A stretch of 64,000 bases of DNA, taken from contig NZ_RQYL01000011.1 in the NCBI RefSeq assembly GCF_003860125.1, positions 36,954 to 100,953 on the forward strand, given 5' to 3'. Positions 1 to 8,593 of this stretch are shown piece by piece. Numbering within the stretch: the first letter of the stretch is position 1; every line of letters starts with the position of its first letter. The notes beneath the pieces are model-generated. The model had not been told where the DNA came from. It saw only the letters and a program-made list of their open reading frames with translations, and did not search any database. The position numbers and the translations under genes are program-made. This stretch comes from Fretibacterium sp. OH1220_COT-178 (lineage in GTDB: Bacteria; Synergistota; Synergistia; Synergistales; Aminobacteriaceae).

Positions 1-1
1 C

Positions 2-781
2 CTGCCGGACGCCAGAAAGATCCATACGGATCAGGTGCCGCGCGGCGCCGGGCTGGGACTCTGGGCGGGATACCTGCTGTGGTCGCTCTATGCGGTGGGG
101 ACGACGCCGGCCGTGCGGGTGATCGCGCTTGGGGCGACGATCGTCTTCTTCGCCGGTTACGTCGACGACATGCGCTCCCTCAGCCCCTTTCTCAGGCTGG
201 GGCTCCATCTGCTGGGCTCGGCCCTGGCCGTTCTGCCCCTGGGGCTGCCCCCCACGACCGCCCTCGTCTGCATCCTCTGGGGGGCGGGGGTGACCAGCGC
301 CTACAACCTGATCGATGGGGTCAATGGCCTTTGCCTCTCGCTTTTCATCGCCTCCTCCTCGGGGCTGGCCTTTCTGGGGGCCGTACCCGTCGGGGTGACC
401 CTGGCGGCGATGGCCCTGGGGGTGCTGTGCTGGAATTTTCCGTGGGCCCAGACTTTTTTGGGGGACGGCGGGAGCACGCTGCTGGGCTATATTTTCGCCG
501 TCCATTTTCTGACCGCCGCAGCCCCGACGCTCCGGACCGTGGGGCCCCACGAACTGATCCTGCTGCTCCTGCTGTTCGGCGGGGTTCCGGTGCTGGACAC
601 GATGGTCGCCTTCGTCCGCCGCATCCTGAGGGGCAAATCCCCCTTTTATCCCGACAAGGGGCACCTGCACCATCGCCTGATGCGCCTTACGGGCTCCCCG
701 TTCTGGGCCGTCGTCTGCCTGTGGCTGATGCAGTCGGCCTTCCTCGCGGGGGGGATCGCGGTGTATGGGCGGCTGTCCTGA
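2..781 (+). CDS. wecA: Undecaprenyl-phosphate N-acetylglucosaminyl 1-phosphate transferase-like protein (MraY/WecA family), 5' end outside window
   Basis: Membrane enzyme expected to move a HexNAc-1-phosphate from a UDP-sugar to undecaprenyl phosphate, the first lipid-linked step of a surface glycan. The open frame runs into the left edge and opens with PDARKIHTDQVPR, the conserved cytoplasmic motif after the first membrane helices, so the N-terminus is missing. Other family motifs follow in order: YVDD, NLIDGVNGL, FLGDGGS and HLHHRL, separated by hydrophobic helices. It sits 48 bases before wecB, which would supply or interconvert UDP-GlcNAc/ManNAc, so an O-antigen or similar glycan role is likely. 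The exact acceptor sugar cannot be told from sequence. Confidence 0.85.
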   Translation: MPDARKIHTDQVPRGAGLGLWAGYLLWSLYAVGTTPAVRVIALGATIVFFAGYVDDMRSLSPFLRLGLHLLGSALAVLPLGLPPTTALVCILWGAGVTSAYNLIDGVNGLCLSLFIASSSGLAFLGAVPVGVTLAAMALGVLCWNFPWAQTFLGDGGSTLLGYIFAVHFLTAAAPTLRTVGPHELILLLLLFGGVPVLDTMVAFVRRILRGKSPFYPDKGHLHHRLMRLTGSPFWAVVCLWLMQSAFLAGGIAVYGRLS

Positions 782-829
782 CGGGCGGCGGATAGGATAC
801 GAAATGAAGAAGAAACGGGGAGCGCCTTA

Positions 830-1954
830 ATGCGTAGAGTAACCTGTGTCGTGGGGACCCGGCCGGAGGCCATCAAGATGGCGCCGCTCATACGCCTGCT
901 GAGGGAGGATGGGCGTTTTGCCGTCACCGTCCTGGCCAGCGGTCAGCATACCGACATGCTTCAGCAGGCGCTGGCGCATTTTTGCATCGATGCGGACGTC
1001 AATTTGAACGTCATGAGGGAGCGGCAGACGCTCGATCACGTCACGTCGGCCGTGCTGCTGGGGGTCGGCGCCTTCCTGGACCGGGCTCCGCAGGACATGC
1101 TGCTGGTGCACGGGGACACGACCACGACGCTCGGAGCGGCCCTGGCGGGCTTCTATCGCGGGGTCCCCGTGGGGCACGTGGAGGCCGGATTGCGCAGCCA
1201 CAACATGGCCCTTCCCTTTCCGGAGGAGGCCAATCGGGTGCTGACGGACCGCCTCGCCTCGCTTCACTTCGCCCCCACTCCCAGGGATGCGGAGAACCTG
1301 AGGCGCGAGGGGGCATCGGAGGCCCGTATTTTCGTCACCGGAAACACCGTCATCGACGCACTGTACTGGACGCTCGAGAACCTCGCTCCGGCGGAGATCC
1401 TGCGGGACGTCCCCGAGGACGTCCCGCTCGTGCTGATGACGGCCCACCGGAGGGAGTCGTGGGGGACGCCGCTGGTCTCCATCTGCGAGGGCGTTGCGGC
1501 GCTCCTGAGGGAGCATCCCGAGGTCCGGGTGCTCGTCCCGCTCCACAAGAATCCGGCCGTCCGCGACGTCATCCGCAGGGAGCTGGGGGCCTCCCCGCAG
1601 GTGATCCTGACGGAGCCCCTGTCGTATCCCGACTTCGTCTCGGTGATGAACAGGAGCCTTTTCATCGTGAGCGACAGCGGGGGTATCCAGGAGGAGGCCT
1701 CCGCGCTCAGGAAGCCCGTCCTGATCCTGAGGGAGGTCTCGGAGCGTCCGGAGGCCATTTTCGAGGGGACGGGGGTCCTTGTGGGGACCCGCCCCGACGC
1801 CATCCTTCGGGAGTCCCTGCGGCTTTTGGAGGACCCGGCCTATCGGGCGGTGTTTTCGGAACGGGGGATGCCCTTCGGGGACGGCAGGGCGTCCTCGAAG
1901 ATCAGGGATGTCGTCTTGGAATACCTGGACGGGGCTCCGCGGGAGGGGTTTTAG
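830..1954 (+). CDS. wecB: UDP-N-acetylglucosamine 2-epimerase (non-hydrolysing)
   Basis: Cytoplasmic enzyme that interconverts UDP-GlcNAc and UDP-ManNAc for surface polysaccharide synthesis. The 374-residue product has the usual family length. It opens with GTRPEAIKMAPL, and carries VHGDTTTTL, GHVEAGLRS, PFPEEANR, the TAHRRES motif and the C-terminal SDSGGIQEEA and LREVSERPE nucleotide-binding motifs. A GGGGAG ribosome site lies about 8 bases before ATG 830. The stop TAG ends directly against the ATG of murA, so translation of the two is probably coupled. The pairing with a WecA-like transferase upstream supports a role in an undecaprenyl-linked glycan. Confidence 0.95.
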   Translation: MRRVTCVVGTRPEAIKMAPLIRLLREDGRFAVTVLASGQHTDMLQQALAHFCIDADVNLNVMRERQTLDHVTSAVLLGVGAFLDRAPQDMLLVHGDTTTTLGAALAGFYRGVPVGHVEAGLRSHNMALPFPEEANRVLTDRLASLHFAPTPRDAENLRREGASEARIFVTGNTVIDALYWTLENLAPAEILRDVPEDVPLVLMTAHRRESWGTPLVSICEGVAALLREHPEVRVLVPLHKNPAVRDVIRRELGASPQVILTEPLSYPDFVSVMNRSLFIVSDSGGIQEEASALRKPVLILREVSERPEAIFEGTGVLVGTRPDAILRESLRLLEDPAYRAVFSERGMPFGDGRASSKIRDVVLEYLDGAPREGF

Positions 1955-3220
1955 ATGAATGTCATGAGGATAGAGGGGGGGACGCCCCTCAAGGGGACCG
2001 TCCGGACTCAGGGGGCGAAGAACGCGGCGCTGCCCGTGATGGCGGCCTGCCTGCTCCTGAAGGGGGGGACGCTGACGCTCGACAACGTCCCCGACCTTTA
2101 TGACGTGAGCACGATGATCGAGCTGCTCGGAACCCTTGGCGTGAAGGTCTCCCGGGAGGAGGACCGCGTCCGGCTGAACGTCCCCGATGAGGTCGTCTGG
2201 GAGGCGCCGGAGCACCTGGTGCGCAAGATGAGGGCCTCCTCGCTGGTCCTCGGGCCCCTCCTGGCGCGCTGCGGCCGTGCGGCCCTGCCCCTGCCGGGCG
2301 GGTGCTCCATCGGCAGCAGGCCCATAGACCTGCACCTGAAGGGGCTGGTGCAGATGGGGGCGAAGATCGAGATCCGAAACGGCGTGGTGCACGCGGTCGC
2401 GGATCAGCTACGGGGCCGGCGGATCTACCTCGACTTCCCGTCGGTGGGGGCTACGGAGAATCTCATGATGGCCGCGGCCCTGGCCCGGGGGGAGACGATC
2501 ATCGAGAACACCGCCCGCGAGCCGGAGATCGAGAACCTCGCGGCGGTCCTGAGGGCCATGGGGGTCCCCATCGAGATGGAGGGGACGGGCTGCGTCCGCA
2601 TCAAGGGGATCGAGGAGGTCCGGGAGGGATGCGAGCGGGTCATCCCCGACCGCATCGAGGCCTGCACCTACATTCTGGCCGGGGTCATGACCGGCGGGGA
2701 GATCACCGTGAGCGACATCGTCCCCGCCCACATCGACGCCCTGCTGGCCAAACTGGAGGAGGCCGGAGCGAACTTCGTCGTGAGGGGCAGGGAGGTGGCC
2801 GTGTTTCCCGTCGGCCGGCTGAAGTCCGTCTCCCTCAAGACGATGCCCTACCCGGGTTTCCCCACGGATCTGCAGCCCCAGATGACTGCGGCGCTGGCGC
2901 TGGCCGGCGGCGTCAGCATGGTGGAGGAGAGCGTCTTCCAGGCCCGATTCCTGTACGCCGAGGAGCTCAATCGGATGGGGGCGGAGATCCGCATCAAAGG
3001 GGACACGGCCATCGTCAACGGGGTGAAGGCGCTGGACGGGGCCACCGTCAGGGCGACGGACCTGCGTGCGGGGGCCGCCCTGATCCTTGCCGGGCTGGCC
3101 GCGTCCGGCGAGACTCGCATCGAGGATATGGTCCACGTGTGGCGCGGGTACGAGGCGATCGACCGCAAGCTTCGCGGCCTGGGCGCCCGCGTTTCGCTCG
3201 AGGAGGGGGTTGGGGGATGA
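1955..3220 (+). CDS. murA: UDP-N-acetylglucosamine 1-carboxyvinyltransferase
   Basis: Transfers enolpyruvate from phosphoenolpyruvate to UDP-GlcNAc, the first committed step of peptidoglycan synthesis. The 421-residue length fits the family. The KN pair of the UDP-GlcNAc site is at residues 22-23. The catalytic cysteine is Cys117 in LPGGCSIGSRPID; a Cys here (rather than Asp) predicts fosfomycin sensitivity at the target, as known for the family. FPTDLQPQ and the C-terminal RAGAALILAGL motifs are present. It starts directly after the wecB stop and ends in an ATGA overlap with the next gene. Confidence 0.96.
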   Translation: MNVMRIEGGTPLKGTVRTQGAKNAALPVMAACLLLKGGTLTLDNVPDLYDVSTMIELLGTLGVKVSREEDRVRLNVPDEVVWEAPEHLVRKMRASSLVLGPLLARCGRAALPLPGGCSIGSRPIDLHLKGLVQMGAKIEIRNGVVHAVADQLRGRRIYLDFPSVGATENLMMAAALARGETIIENTAREPEIENLAAVLRAMGVPIEMEGTGCVRIKGIEEVREGCERVIPDRIEACTYILAGVMTGGEITVSDIVPAHIDALLAKLEEAGANFVVRGREVAVFPVGRLKSVSLKTMPYPGFPTDLQPQMTAALALAGGVSMVEESVFQARFLYAEELNRMGAEIRIKGDTAIVNGVKALDGATVRATDLRAGAALILAGLAASGETRIEDMVHVWRGYEAIDRKLRGLGARVSLEEGVGG

Positions 3221-4134
3221 CGGGAATCGAGACGGAGCTCGAGAGGACCGGGAACGAGGGAACGGTACCCCCGGACGGGGGCTCGCCTCGGCCGGATGGC
3301 GCTGCGGCACGGAGGCCCAACCTCTCGTCGATAGAGGTCTACGGGTTCGTGGGGCCAGCAGGGACGGGAAAGAGCCAGAGGGCCTCGCAGGTTGCGCGGC
3401 AGTACGGGATCGACCTGATCGTCGACGACGGCTTGGTCGTCTCCCGCGGTCGGATCATGGCCGGAAAGAGCGCCAAATCGGAGGTCAACATGGTCCGGGC
3501 CATACGGCGTGCGATCTTCGAGTATCCCGCCCACCGCATGGAGGTGGCGGGTTTCCTGGAGGGACGTGCGCCCTGCAAGGTGATGATCCTGGCCACCTCC
3601 GAGGGGATGATGCGGAAGATCGTGGCGAAGCTGGGGCTGAACGATCCGGTCAAGGTCATCGGCATCGCCGACGTGGCGACGCAGGAGGAGATCGAAAACG
3701 CGCTGCGCGAGCGGCGCGAGAAGAAGCAGCACGTCGTCCCCGTCGCCCGGGCCCAGATTCAGCGGAACTTCGCCGGAAAGCTGGTGAGCCAGCTCAAGGA
3801 CCTCTTCAAAAGCAAGGACAAGGAGGACGGCCGCACCGTCGTCAAGCCTCCCTTCAGTTTCGACGGGCGCGTGACGATCGGCCAGGAGGCCATCCTGGAG
3901 ATGTGCCGTCGCCTCGTCGTGATCGGGGAGCACGTTCAAAAGGTGCATGAAATCGATCTGGAGCCCGACGACGACAGCCTCGACGTCAACATGGTGCTGG
4001 ACGTCAAGCTCGGGGACAAGAGCGCGCTGGCCATCGCCCGCCTCCTGCAGAAGAAGATCAGTGTGGGGTTGAGCTACTTCACGGGGATGGAGGTCCGCAA
4101 GGTCAACGTCAAGATCAACGAGGTGGCTCTGTAG
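3217..4134 (+). CDS. P-loop ATPase domain fused to an Asp23/Gls24-like domain
   Basis: Function unknown. The 305-residue product has a low-complexity N-terminus (about 1-35), then a nucleotide-binding domain with Walker A GPAGTGKS at residues 46-53. The last ~95 residues (from VTIGQEAILEMC) match the Asp23/Gls24 pattern: alternating strands and helices ending in VRKVNVKINEV. Asp23 proteins of Gram-positives are envelope-associated and normally lack an ATPase. The ATGA overlap with murA and the downstream uppS and cdsA suggest a role in envelope homeostasis. The middle segment has a basic, coiled-coil-like stretch. Domain assignment is by eye; the ATP-binding call is firmer than the exact family of the ATPase. 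Confidence 0.75.
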   Translation: MTGIETELERTGNEGTVPPDGGSPRPDGAAARRPNLSSIEVYGFVGPAGTGKSQRASQVARQYGIDLIVDDGLVVSRGRIMAGKSAKSEVNMVRAIRRAIFEYPAHRMEVAGFLEGRAPCKVMILATSEGMMRKIVAKLGLNDPVKVIGIADVATQEEIENALRERREKKQHVVPVARAQIQRNFAGKLVSQLKDLFKSKDKEDGRTVVKPPFSFDGRVTIGQEAILEMCRRLVVIGEHVQKVHEIDLEPDDDSLDVNMVLDVKLGDKSALAIARLLQKKISVGLSYFTGMEVRKVNVKINEVAL

Positions 4135-4225
4135 CTCCGATGGGGAGCGAAACGTGTCCTGGGCGGCCGGTGCCCTGTCCGGGGCTGCCGGAACGAGGCC
4201 GGTCATGATGGGGAGGAGTGTGGCT

Positions 4226-4861
4226 ATGGACGGTGTGGAGGGTGAGCTCCGCGTCCCATCGGGACGGGAGGAGGCGGCCTGGAACGAGTTGCGCTCCCGC
4301 GTCGAGTCGTGTGGGCGCTGCGGGCTCTGCGAGACCCGTACCCGCACGGTCTTTGGACAGGGGGCGCTGCGGACGCCGCTCGCGTTCGTCGGAGAGGGGC
4401 CCGGTGCGGACGAGGACAGGGAGGGATTGGCCTTCGTCGGAAGGGCCGGTCAGCTTCTCACGCAGATCCTCAACGCGGCCGGTATCGATCGGGAGTCGGT
4501 ATTCATCACGAACGTGGTCAAGTGCCGCCCTCCGAACAACCGGGTCCCCACGCAGGAGGAGATGATGCGGTGCGGGGATTTCCTGGAGGCGCAGCTCCTG
4601 CTGCTCCGTCCCCGCCTTCTCGTCTGCCTCGGCAACACGCCGATGCGCTGGATACTCAAGACCTCGGAGGGCATCACGGCCCTCCGAGGGCGCTGGTTCG
4701 AGTGGCGGGGCATCGAGGTGATGCCCATGTTCCACCCCAGCTATCTTCTGCGCAACGACTCCCGCCAGAAGGGCAGTCCGAAGGACCTCACGTGGCAGGA
4801 CGTCCAAAAACTGAAGGCGCGCCTGGACGAAATAAGGAAGGAGAACGTCGAGCGATCATGA
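4226..4861 (+). CDS. Family 4 uracil-DNA glycosylase with 4Fe-4S cluster
   Basis: Removes uracil from DNA in base excision repair. The 211-residue product has GEGPGADED (motif A of family 4), GLAFVGRAGQLL, ITNVVKCRPPNNR and the C-terminal MFHPSYLL motif. The cluster cysteines are expected in CGRCGLC (residues 29-35), KCRPP and MRCGDF. I chose ATG 4226 because GGGGAGGAG lies 7 bases upstream; in-frame GTG 4154 and ATG 4205 are weaker alternatives. The stop overlaps the uppS start as ATGA. A DNA repair gene inside an envelope operon is odd by function, but tight spacing says it is co-transcribed. Confidence 0.9.
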   Translation: MDGVEGELRVPSGREEAAWNELRSRVESCGRCGLCETRTRTVFGQGALRTPLAFVGEGPGADEDREGLAFVGRAGQLLTQILNAAGIDRESVFITNVVKCRPPNNRVPTQEEMMRCGDFLEAQLLLLRPRLLVCLGNTPMRWILKTSEGITALRGRWFEWRGIEVMPMFHPSYLLRNDSRQKGSPKDLTWQDVQKLKARLDEIRKENVERS

Positions 4862-5550
4862 AAACAGTGCCCGATCACCTGGCAATCATTCTGGATGGGA
4901 ACGGGAGGTGGGCCAAGCGCCGCGGGCTGCCGCGGCTCATGGGGCATCGTGCCGGCCTGAGAAAACTCGAGGAGATGGTCCGCCTCGTCAAACGTCAGGG
5001 AATCCGCTATTTCTCGGTCTACGCCTTTTCGACCGAGAACTGGAACAGGCCCAAGATGGAGGTCGATGGACTGATGAGCCTGTTCCGTTACTATATCCGC
5101 CACAAGGTCGACGCGATCAAGGCGGAGGGGGGGCGCATCCGTTTTGCCGGCAGGCGCGAGAACATCCCCGCGGATCTGCTGGAGATGATGCGCTGGGCCG
5201 AGGAGCGCACCGCGGGGGAGACGACGATCGACTTCATCCTCTGCCTGAACTACGGCGGCCGCGCCGAGGTGCTGGACGCCGTCAACGCCCTTCTGGAGAG
5301 CGGGCACCGGGGGCCGGTCACGGAGGCCGACCTGCGAAGGTTCTTCTACCTTCCGGACGTTCCCGACCCCGACCTGATCGTGCGTACGAGCGGCGAGCTG
5401 CGCCTCAGCAACTTCTGGCTGTGGGAGGCCGCCTACAGCGAGTTCTATTTTACGGACATCCACTGGCCCGACTTCGACGAGGCCGCCCTCAGGACGGCGC
5501 TCGAGGACTATGCCGGACGGGAGAGGCGCTATGGCGGGCTCAAATCCTAG
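4858..5550 (+). CDS. uppS: Isoprenyl transferase (undecaprenyl diphosphate synthase)
   Basis: Condenses isopentenyl diphosphate onto farnesyl diphosphate with cis geometry to make the C55 lipid carrier for peptidoglycan and LPS glycans. The 230-residue product carries the catalytic aspartate at Asp13 in DGNGRWAKRRG, the YAFSTENWNRP motif, LNYGGRAE and the C-terminal IVRTSGELRLSNFWLW motif, followed by YFTDIHWPDF. The start overlaps the upstream stop as ATGA and the 3' end overlaps the start of cdsA by 20 bases. Together with dxr and ispG downstream it links precursor supply to carrier synthesis. Confidence 0.95.
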   Translation: MKTVPDHLAIILDGNGRWAKRRGLPRLMGHRAGLRKLEEMVRLVKRQGIRYFSVYAFSTENWNRPKMEVDGLMSLFRYYIRHKVDAIKAEGGRIRFAGRRENIPADLLEMMRWAEERTAGETTIDFILCLNYGGRAEVLDAVNALLESGHRGPVTEADLRRFFYLPDVPDPDLIVRTSGELRLSNFWLWEAAYSEFYFTDIHWPDFDEAALRTALEDYAGRERRYGGLKS

Positions 5551-6352
5551 CCGGGAGTTCGTTCAGCGGACCCTGAGCGGCGCCGTCATCGTCCTGGGGA
5601 TCATCGGCGGCATCTACCTCGGCGGGTGGGCGTGGATCCTCGTCGTCTCCCTGCTGGCGCTCGTCTCCCTGAGCGAGTATTACCGCCTGCTCGGCAAGCG
5701 CATGAAACTTTCGCGGGGAATCGGCTACATCTGCGCGCTGTCGGTGCTCCTCTCGTCGGCGGAGGGGGTTCGCCCGGTATCGATCGCCCTGATCCTGTCG
5801 CTGAGCACCTACGCCATCTTCATGGTCGAGATGATGCGGCGGCAGACGACGCAGCAGAGCTTCGCGGTGGGCAACGTGGGCGGCACCCTGTCGGGGGTGC
5901 TCTTCATCGTCATCCCCTGGACCTGCATTCTGCTGCTCCGCAGTTTTCCGATGGGAAACCTGATCCTGGTCTCGCTTTTCGCCTGTACATGGGGCTGCGA
6001 CGTCATGGCCTACCTGATCGGGGCGCGGTGGGGCCGGTTCAGGCTCTGCGAGTACATCAGCCCCAAGAAGACCTGGGAGGGGTTCATCGGAGGGGTCGTG
6101 GGCAGCTTTCTGGTGATCGCCGTCGTCATCTACGTCCTGGAGCAGCCGCCCTACCCCCTCTTTCTGATCGCCCCGATCTGCGGCCTCGCCGGCCAGCTTG
6201 GGGACCTCGCGGAGTCCCTCGTCAAGCGGGAGCTCGACGAGAAGGACTCCGGCCGGATCATTCCCGGGCATGGGGGCGTCCTGGACCGTTTTGACAGCAT
6301 TCTGATCAACGGGCTCCTGACCTACCTCCTGTTCGGGGTCGTCCTGGCATGA
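5531..6352 (+). CDS. cdsA: Phosphatidate cytidylyltransferase
   Basis: Integral membrane enzyme that makes CDP-diacylglycerol from phosphatidate and CTP, the branch point of phospholipid synthesis. The 273-residue product has about eight hydrophobic segments and the C-terminal family signature, seen here as SLVKRELDEKDSG then PGHGGVLDRFDS. ATG 5531 is preferred because GAGAGG precedes it and the product begins in a usual way; a longer form from 5510 is possible. It overlaps the end of uppS, and its stop overlaps the dxr start as ATGA. Confidence 0.94.
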   Translation: MAGSNPSREFVQRTLSGAVIVLGIIGGIYLGGWAWILVVSLLALVSLSEYYRLLGKRMKLSRGIGYICALSVLLSSAEGVRPVSIALILSLSTYAIFMVEMMRRQTTQQSFAVGNVGGTLSGVLFIVIPWTCILLLRSFPMGNLILVSLFACTWGCDVMAYLIGARWGRFRLCEYISPKKTWEGFIGGVVGSFLVIAVVIYVLEQPPYPLFLIAPICGLAGQLGDLAESLVKRELDEKDSGRIIPGHGGVLDRFDSILINGLLTYLLFGVVLA

Positions 6353-7503
6353 CGGGGCCGGAGGGAGGGCAGGGCCGGAAGCGGGTTGCGGTCATCGGGG
6401 CCACGGGCAGCGTGGGGACGGCCGTGCTGGACGTCTGCCGCGCCCATCCCGGGGCGTTCGAGGTCCGTGCCCTGGCCGCCCGCACGGACTCCGAAAAACT
6501 GACGGCGTTGGCGGCGGAGTTCGGTGCTACAATGCTCTGTGTCCACGACGCGCCGCCCGGTTCGGGGTCGGCGCTTTGCGGCACCCGGGGACTCGTCGCC
6601 GTGGCGGAGGACCCCGGGGTGGATCACGTGGTCTTCGCTTCGTCCGGGACGGCGGCCATACCCGCTCTGCAGGCCGCCCTCCGCGCAGGGAAGGAGGTCT
6701 CCCTGGCGAACAAGGAGAGCATCGTGGTCGCAGGGCCATGGGTGATGCCCCTGGTGCGTTTCCGGGATCAATTGCGCCCCCTGGACAGCGAGCACAATGC
6801 CGTCTGGCAATGTCTTCACGGGGAGGAGGCCCCCGTGCGGCGAATCTTTCTCACGGCCTCCGGGGGCCCCTTTCGGGACTGGCCGGCCTCGAAGCTCGAT
6901 GCCGTGACCCCCGAGATGGCCCTTCGGCATCCCGTCTGGGCGATGGGGGCGAAGATCACGATCGACAGCGCCACCCTGATGAACAAGGGTATCGAGCTCA
7001 TCGAGGCGATGATCCTCTTCGGCCTCGAGCCGCATCAGGTGGAGGCCCTGGTCTCGCCGGGCTCCTTCGTCCACGCCCTCGCCGAGTTCGAGGACGGCAG
7101 CGTCAAGATGCTCGCCGGCCCTCCGGATATGCGGCTGCCGGCCGCCTCCTGCCTTTTCTGGCCGGAGCGCCGTTTCCCCTGCGAGCGCGTCGGCCGGCCC
7201 GTCCTGGCGCCTCGGACGATCGCCTTCGAGCCCCCGGACGAGGGACGTTTCCCCGCCCTGAGGCTTGCGCGGGAGGCGATGGAGCGAAGGGGACCTCTTC
7301 CCGCCGTGCTGGTGGGGGCGGACGAGGTGGCCGTCGATCGGTTCCTGGAGGGGCGCATCGGGTTTACGGCCATAGCCCGGGCCGTGGAGGAGACGATGGG
7401 GGCCTGTCCGCTTCCCGCCCCCGCCTCCCTGGAGGAGGCGCTCTCGGCGCTGGACTGGGCCCGTCGGTATTGTGCAAAGATCTGCGATGCGTGGGAGGCG
7501 TGA
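6349..7503 (+). CDS. dxr: 1-deoxy-D-xylulose 5-phosphate reductoisomerase
   Basis: NADPH enzyme that converts DXP to 2-C-methylerythritol 4-phosphate, the committed step of the MEP isoprenoid pathway. The 384-residue product has the Rossmann motif GATGSVGTAV, LANKESIVVAG, the metal-binding DSEHNA, SGGPF, and MGAKITIDSATLMNKGIELIEA split across the active-site loop. The start overlaps the cdsA stop as ATGA. The order uppS-cdsA-dxr-rseP-ispG is a widespread bacterial arrangement, which supports the assignment. Confidence 0.96.
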   Translation: MTGPEGGQGRKRVAVIGATGSVGTAVLDVCRAHPGAFEVRALAARTDSEKLTALAAEFGATMLCVHDAPPGSGSALCGTRGLVAVAEDPGVDHVVFASSGTAAIPALQAALRAGKEVSLANKESIVVAGPWVMPLVRFRDQLRPLDSEHNAVWQCLHGEEAPVRRIFLTASGGPFRDWPASKLDAVTPEMALRHPVWAMGAKITIDSATLMNKGIELIEAMILFGLEPHQVEALVSPGSFVHALAEFEDGSVKMLAGPPDMRLPAASCLFWPERRFPCERVGRPVLAPRTIAFEPPDEGRFPALRLAREAMERRGPLPAVLVGADEVAVDRFLEGRIGFTAIARAVEETMGACPLPAPASLEEALSALDWARRYCAKICDAWEA

Positions 7504-7543
7504 ACGGCCTCTTGACGAATCGTAAAATATCGGGAGGACTTGG

Positions 7544-8593
7544 ATGTTGACAAGTGTGGTTGCGTTCATCATCGTCATCGCCATCTGCGTGCTGATTCAC
7601 GAGTTCGGGCACTACATCACGGCGCGCCTTCTGGGCGTGCAGGTGCACGAGTTCGCCTTCGGCATGGGGCCGGCGATCAAACAGATCGAGCGGAAGGGCC
7701 GGTCCCGGATGCTTTGGTCCTGGCGGCTTTTTCCGGTCGGCGGTTTCTGCCGTCTGGCCGGCATGGGGGAGGAGTCCGGCGAGGAGACCGTGCTCCCGGG
7801 CATGGGGTTCAACGAGCAGCCCGCCTGGAAGCGCTTCTTCATCCTCCTGAACGGCTCCCTCTTCAACGTTCTGCTGGCGTTCCTGCTGACGGCGGTCTTT
7901 CTCTGCGGGCACGGCGTCATGAACATGGAGGACACGAAGATCGGGACCCTGATGGAGGGCTTCCCGGCGCAGCGCGCCGGGCTCGAGGCCGGGGACCGCA
8001 TCGTAGCGGTCAACGGCAGGCCCGTCGGGCATTGGCGCGAGATGTCGGCCGCATTGCGCGACGCCGCGGCGAAGGGGGACGTCACCATCGAGGTCCAGCG
8101 CGCCGATCGGACGCTGACCGTGACGACGCCCATTCCCGACAATGCGGAGTACGGGCACCCCATGCTGGGGGTTACCCCGGCGCTCGAGCGCTACGCCCCC
8201 GGCCGCGCCCTGCGGAACGCGGTGGGGTACACCTGGGGGATGACGAAGCTCATGCTCAAGGGGGTCTGGGACTGGGTGGCGCAGCGCCAGGAGGTCGACG
8301 TGACGGGGCCCATCGGCATCGCCTCGATGTCCGGCCGCGCTCTGCGCGAGGGGCCCTGGAGCTTCGTGACCTTTTTGGCGCTGATCAGCCTGAATCTGGG
8401 CCTCCTCAACCTCTTTCCCATCCCGGCCCTGGACGGGGGGCGCATCGTCTTCGTGCTGCTGGAGATGGTGTTCCGCCGGCGGCTGCCGGAGCGGGTTGAG
8501 AACTGGATCCACATGACGGGGTTCGCCCTGCTCATCGCCCTGATGATCTTCATCACCTGGCAGGACGTTTACAACCTCTTCTGGGCGCGATGA
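7544..8593 (+). CDS. rseP: Site-2 intramembrane zinc metalloprotease
   Basis: Membrane protease that cuts transmembrane anti-sigma factors or leftover signal peptides (role known for the S2P family; the substrate here is unknown). The zinc motif HEFGH is at residues 19-23 in the first membrane segment. A single PDZ domain occupies roughly residues 105-180 (QRAGLEAGDRIVAVNG). The second metal ligand lies in NLFPIPALDGGRI near the C-terminus. Length 349 is typical of the one-PDZ form. GGGAGGA lies 7 bases before ATG 7544. The stop overlaps the ispG start as ATGA. Confidence 0.94.
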   Translation: MLTSVVAFIIVIAICVLIHEFGHYITARLLGVQVHEFAFGMGPAIKQIERKGRSRMLWSWRLFPVGGFCRLAGMGEESGEETVLPGMGFNEQPAWKRFFILLNGSLFNVLLAFLLTAVFLCGHGVMNMEDTKIGTLMEGFPAQRAGLEAGDRIVAVNGRPVGHWREMSAALRDAAAKGDVTIEVQRADRTLTVTTPIPDNAEYGHPMLGVTPALERYAPGRALRNAVGYTWGMTKLMLKGVWDWVAQRQEVDVTGPIGIASMSGRALREGPWSFVTFLALISLNLGLLNLFPIPALDGGRIVFVLLEMVFRRRLPERVENWIHMTGFALLIALMIFITWQDVYNLFWAR

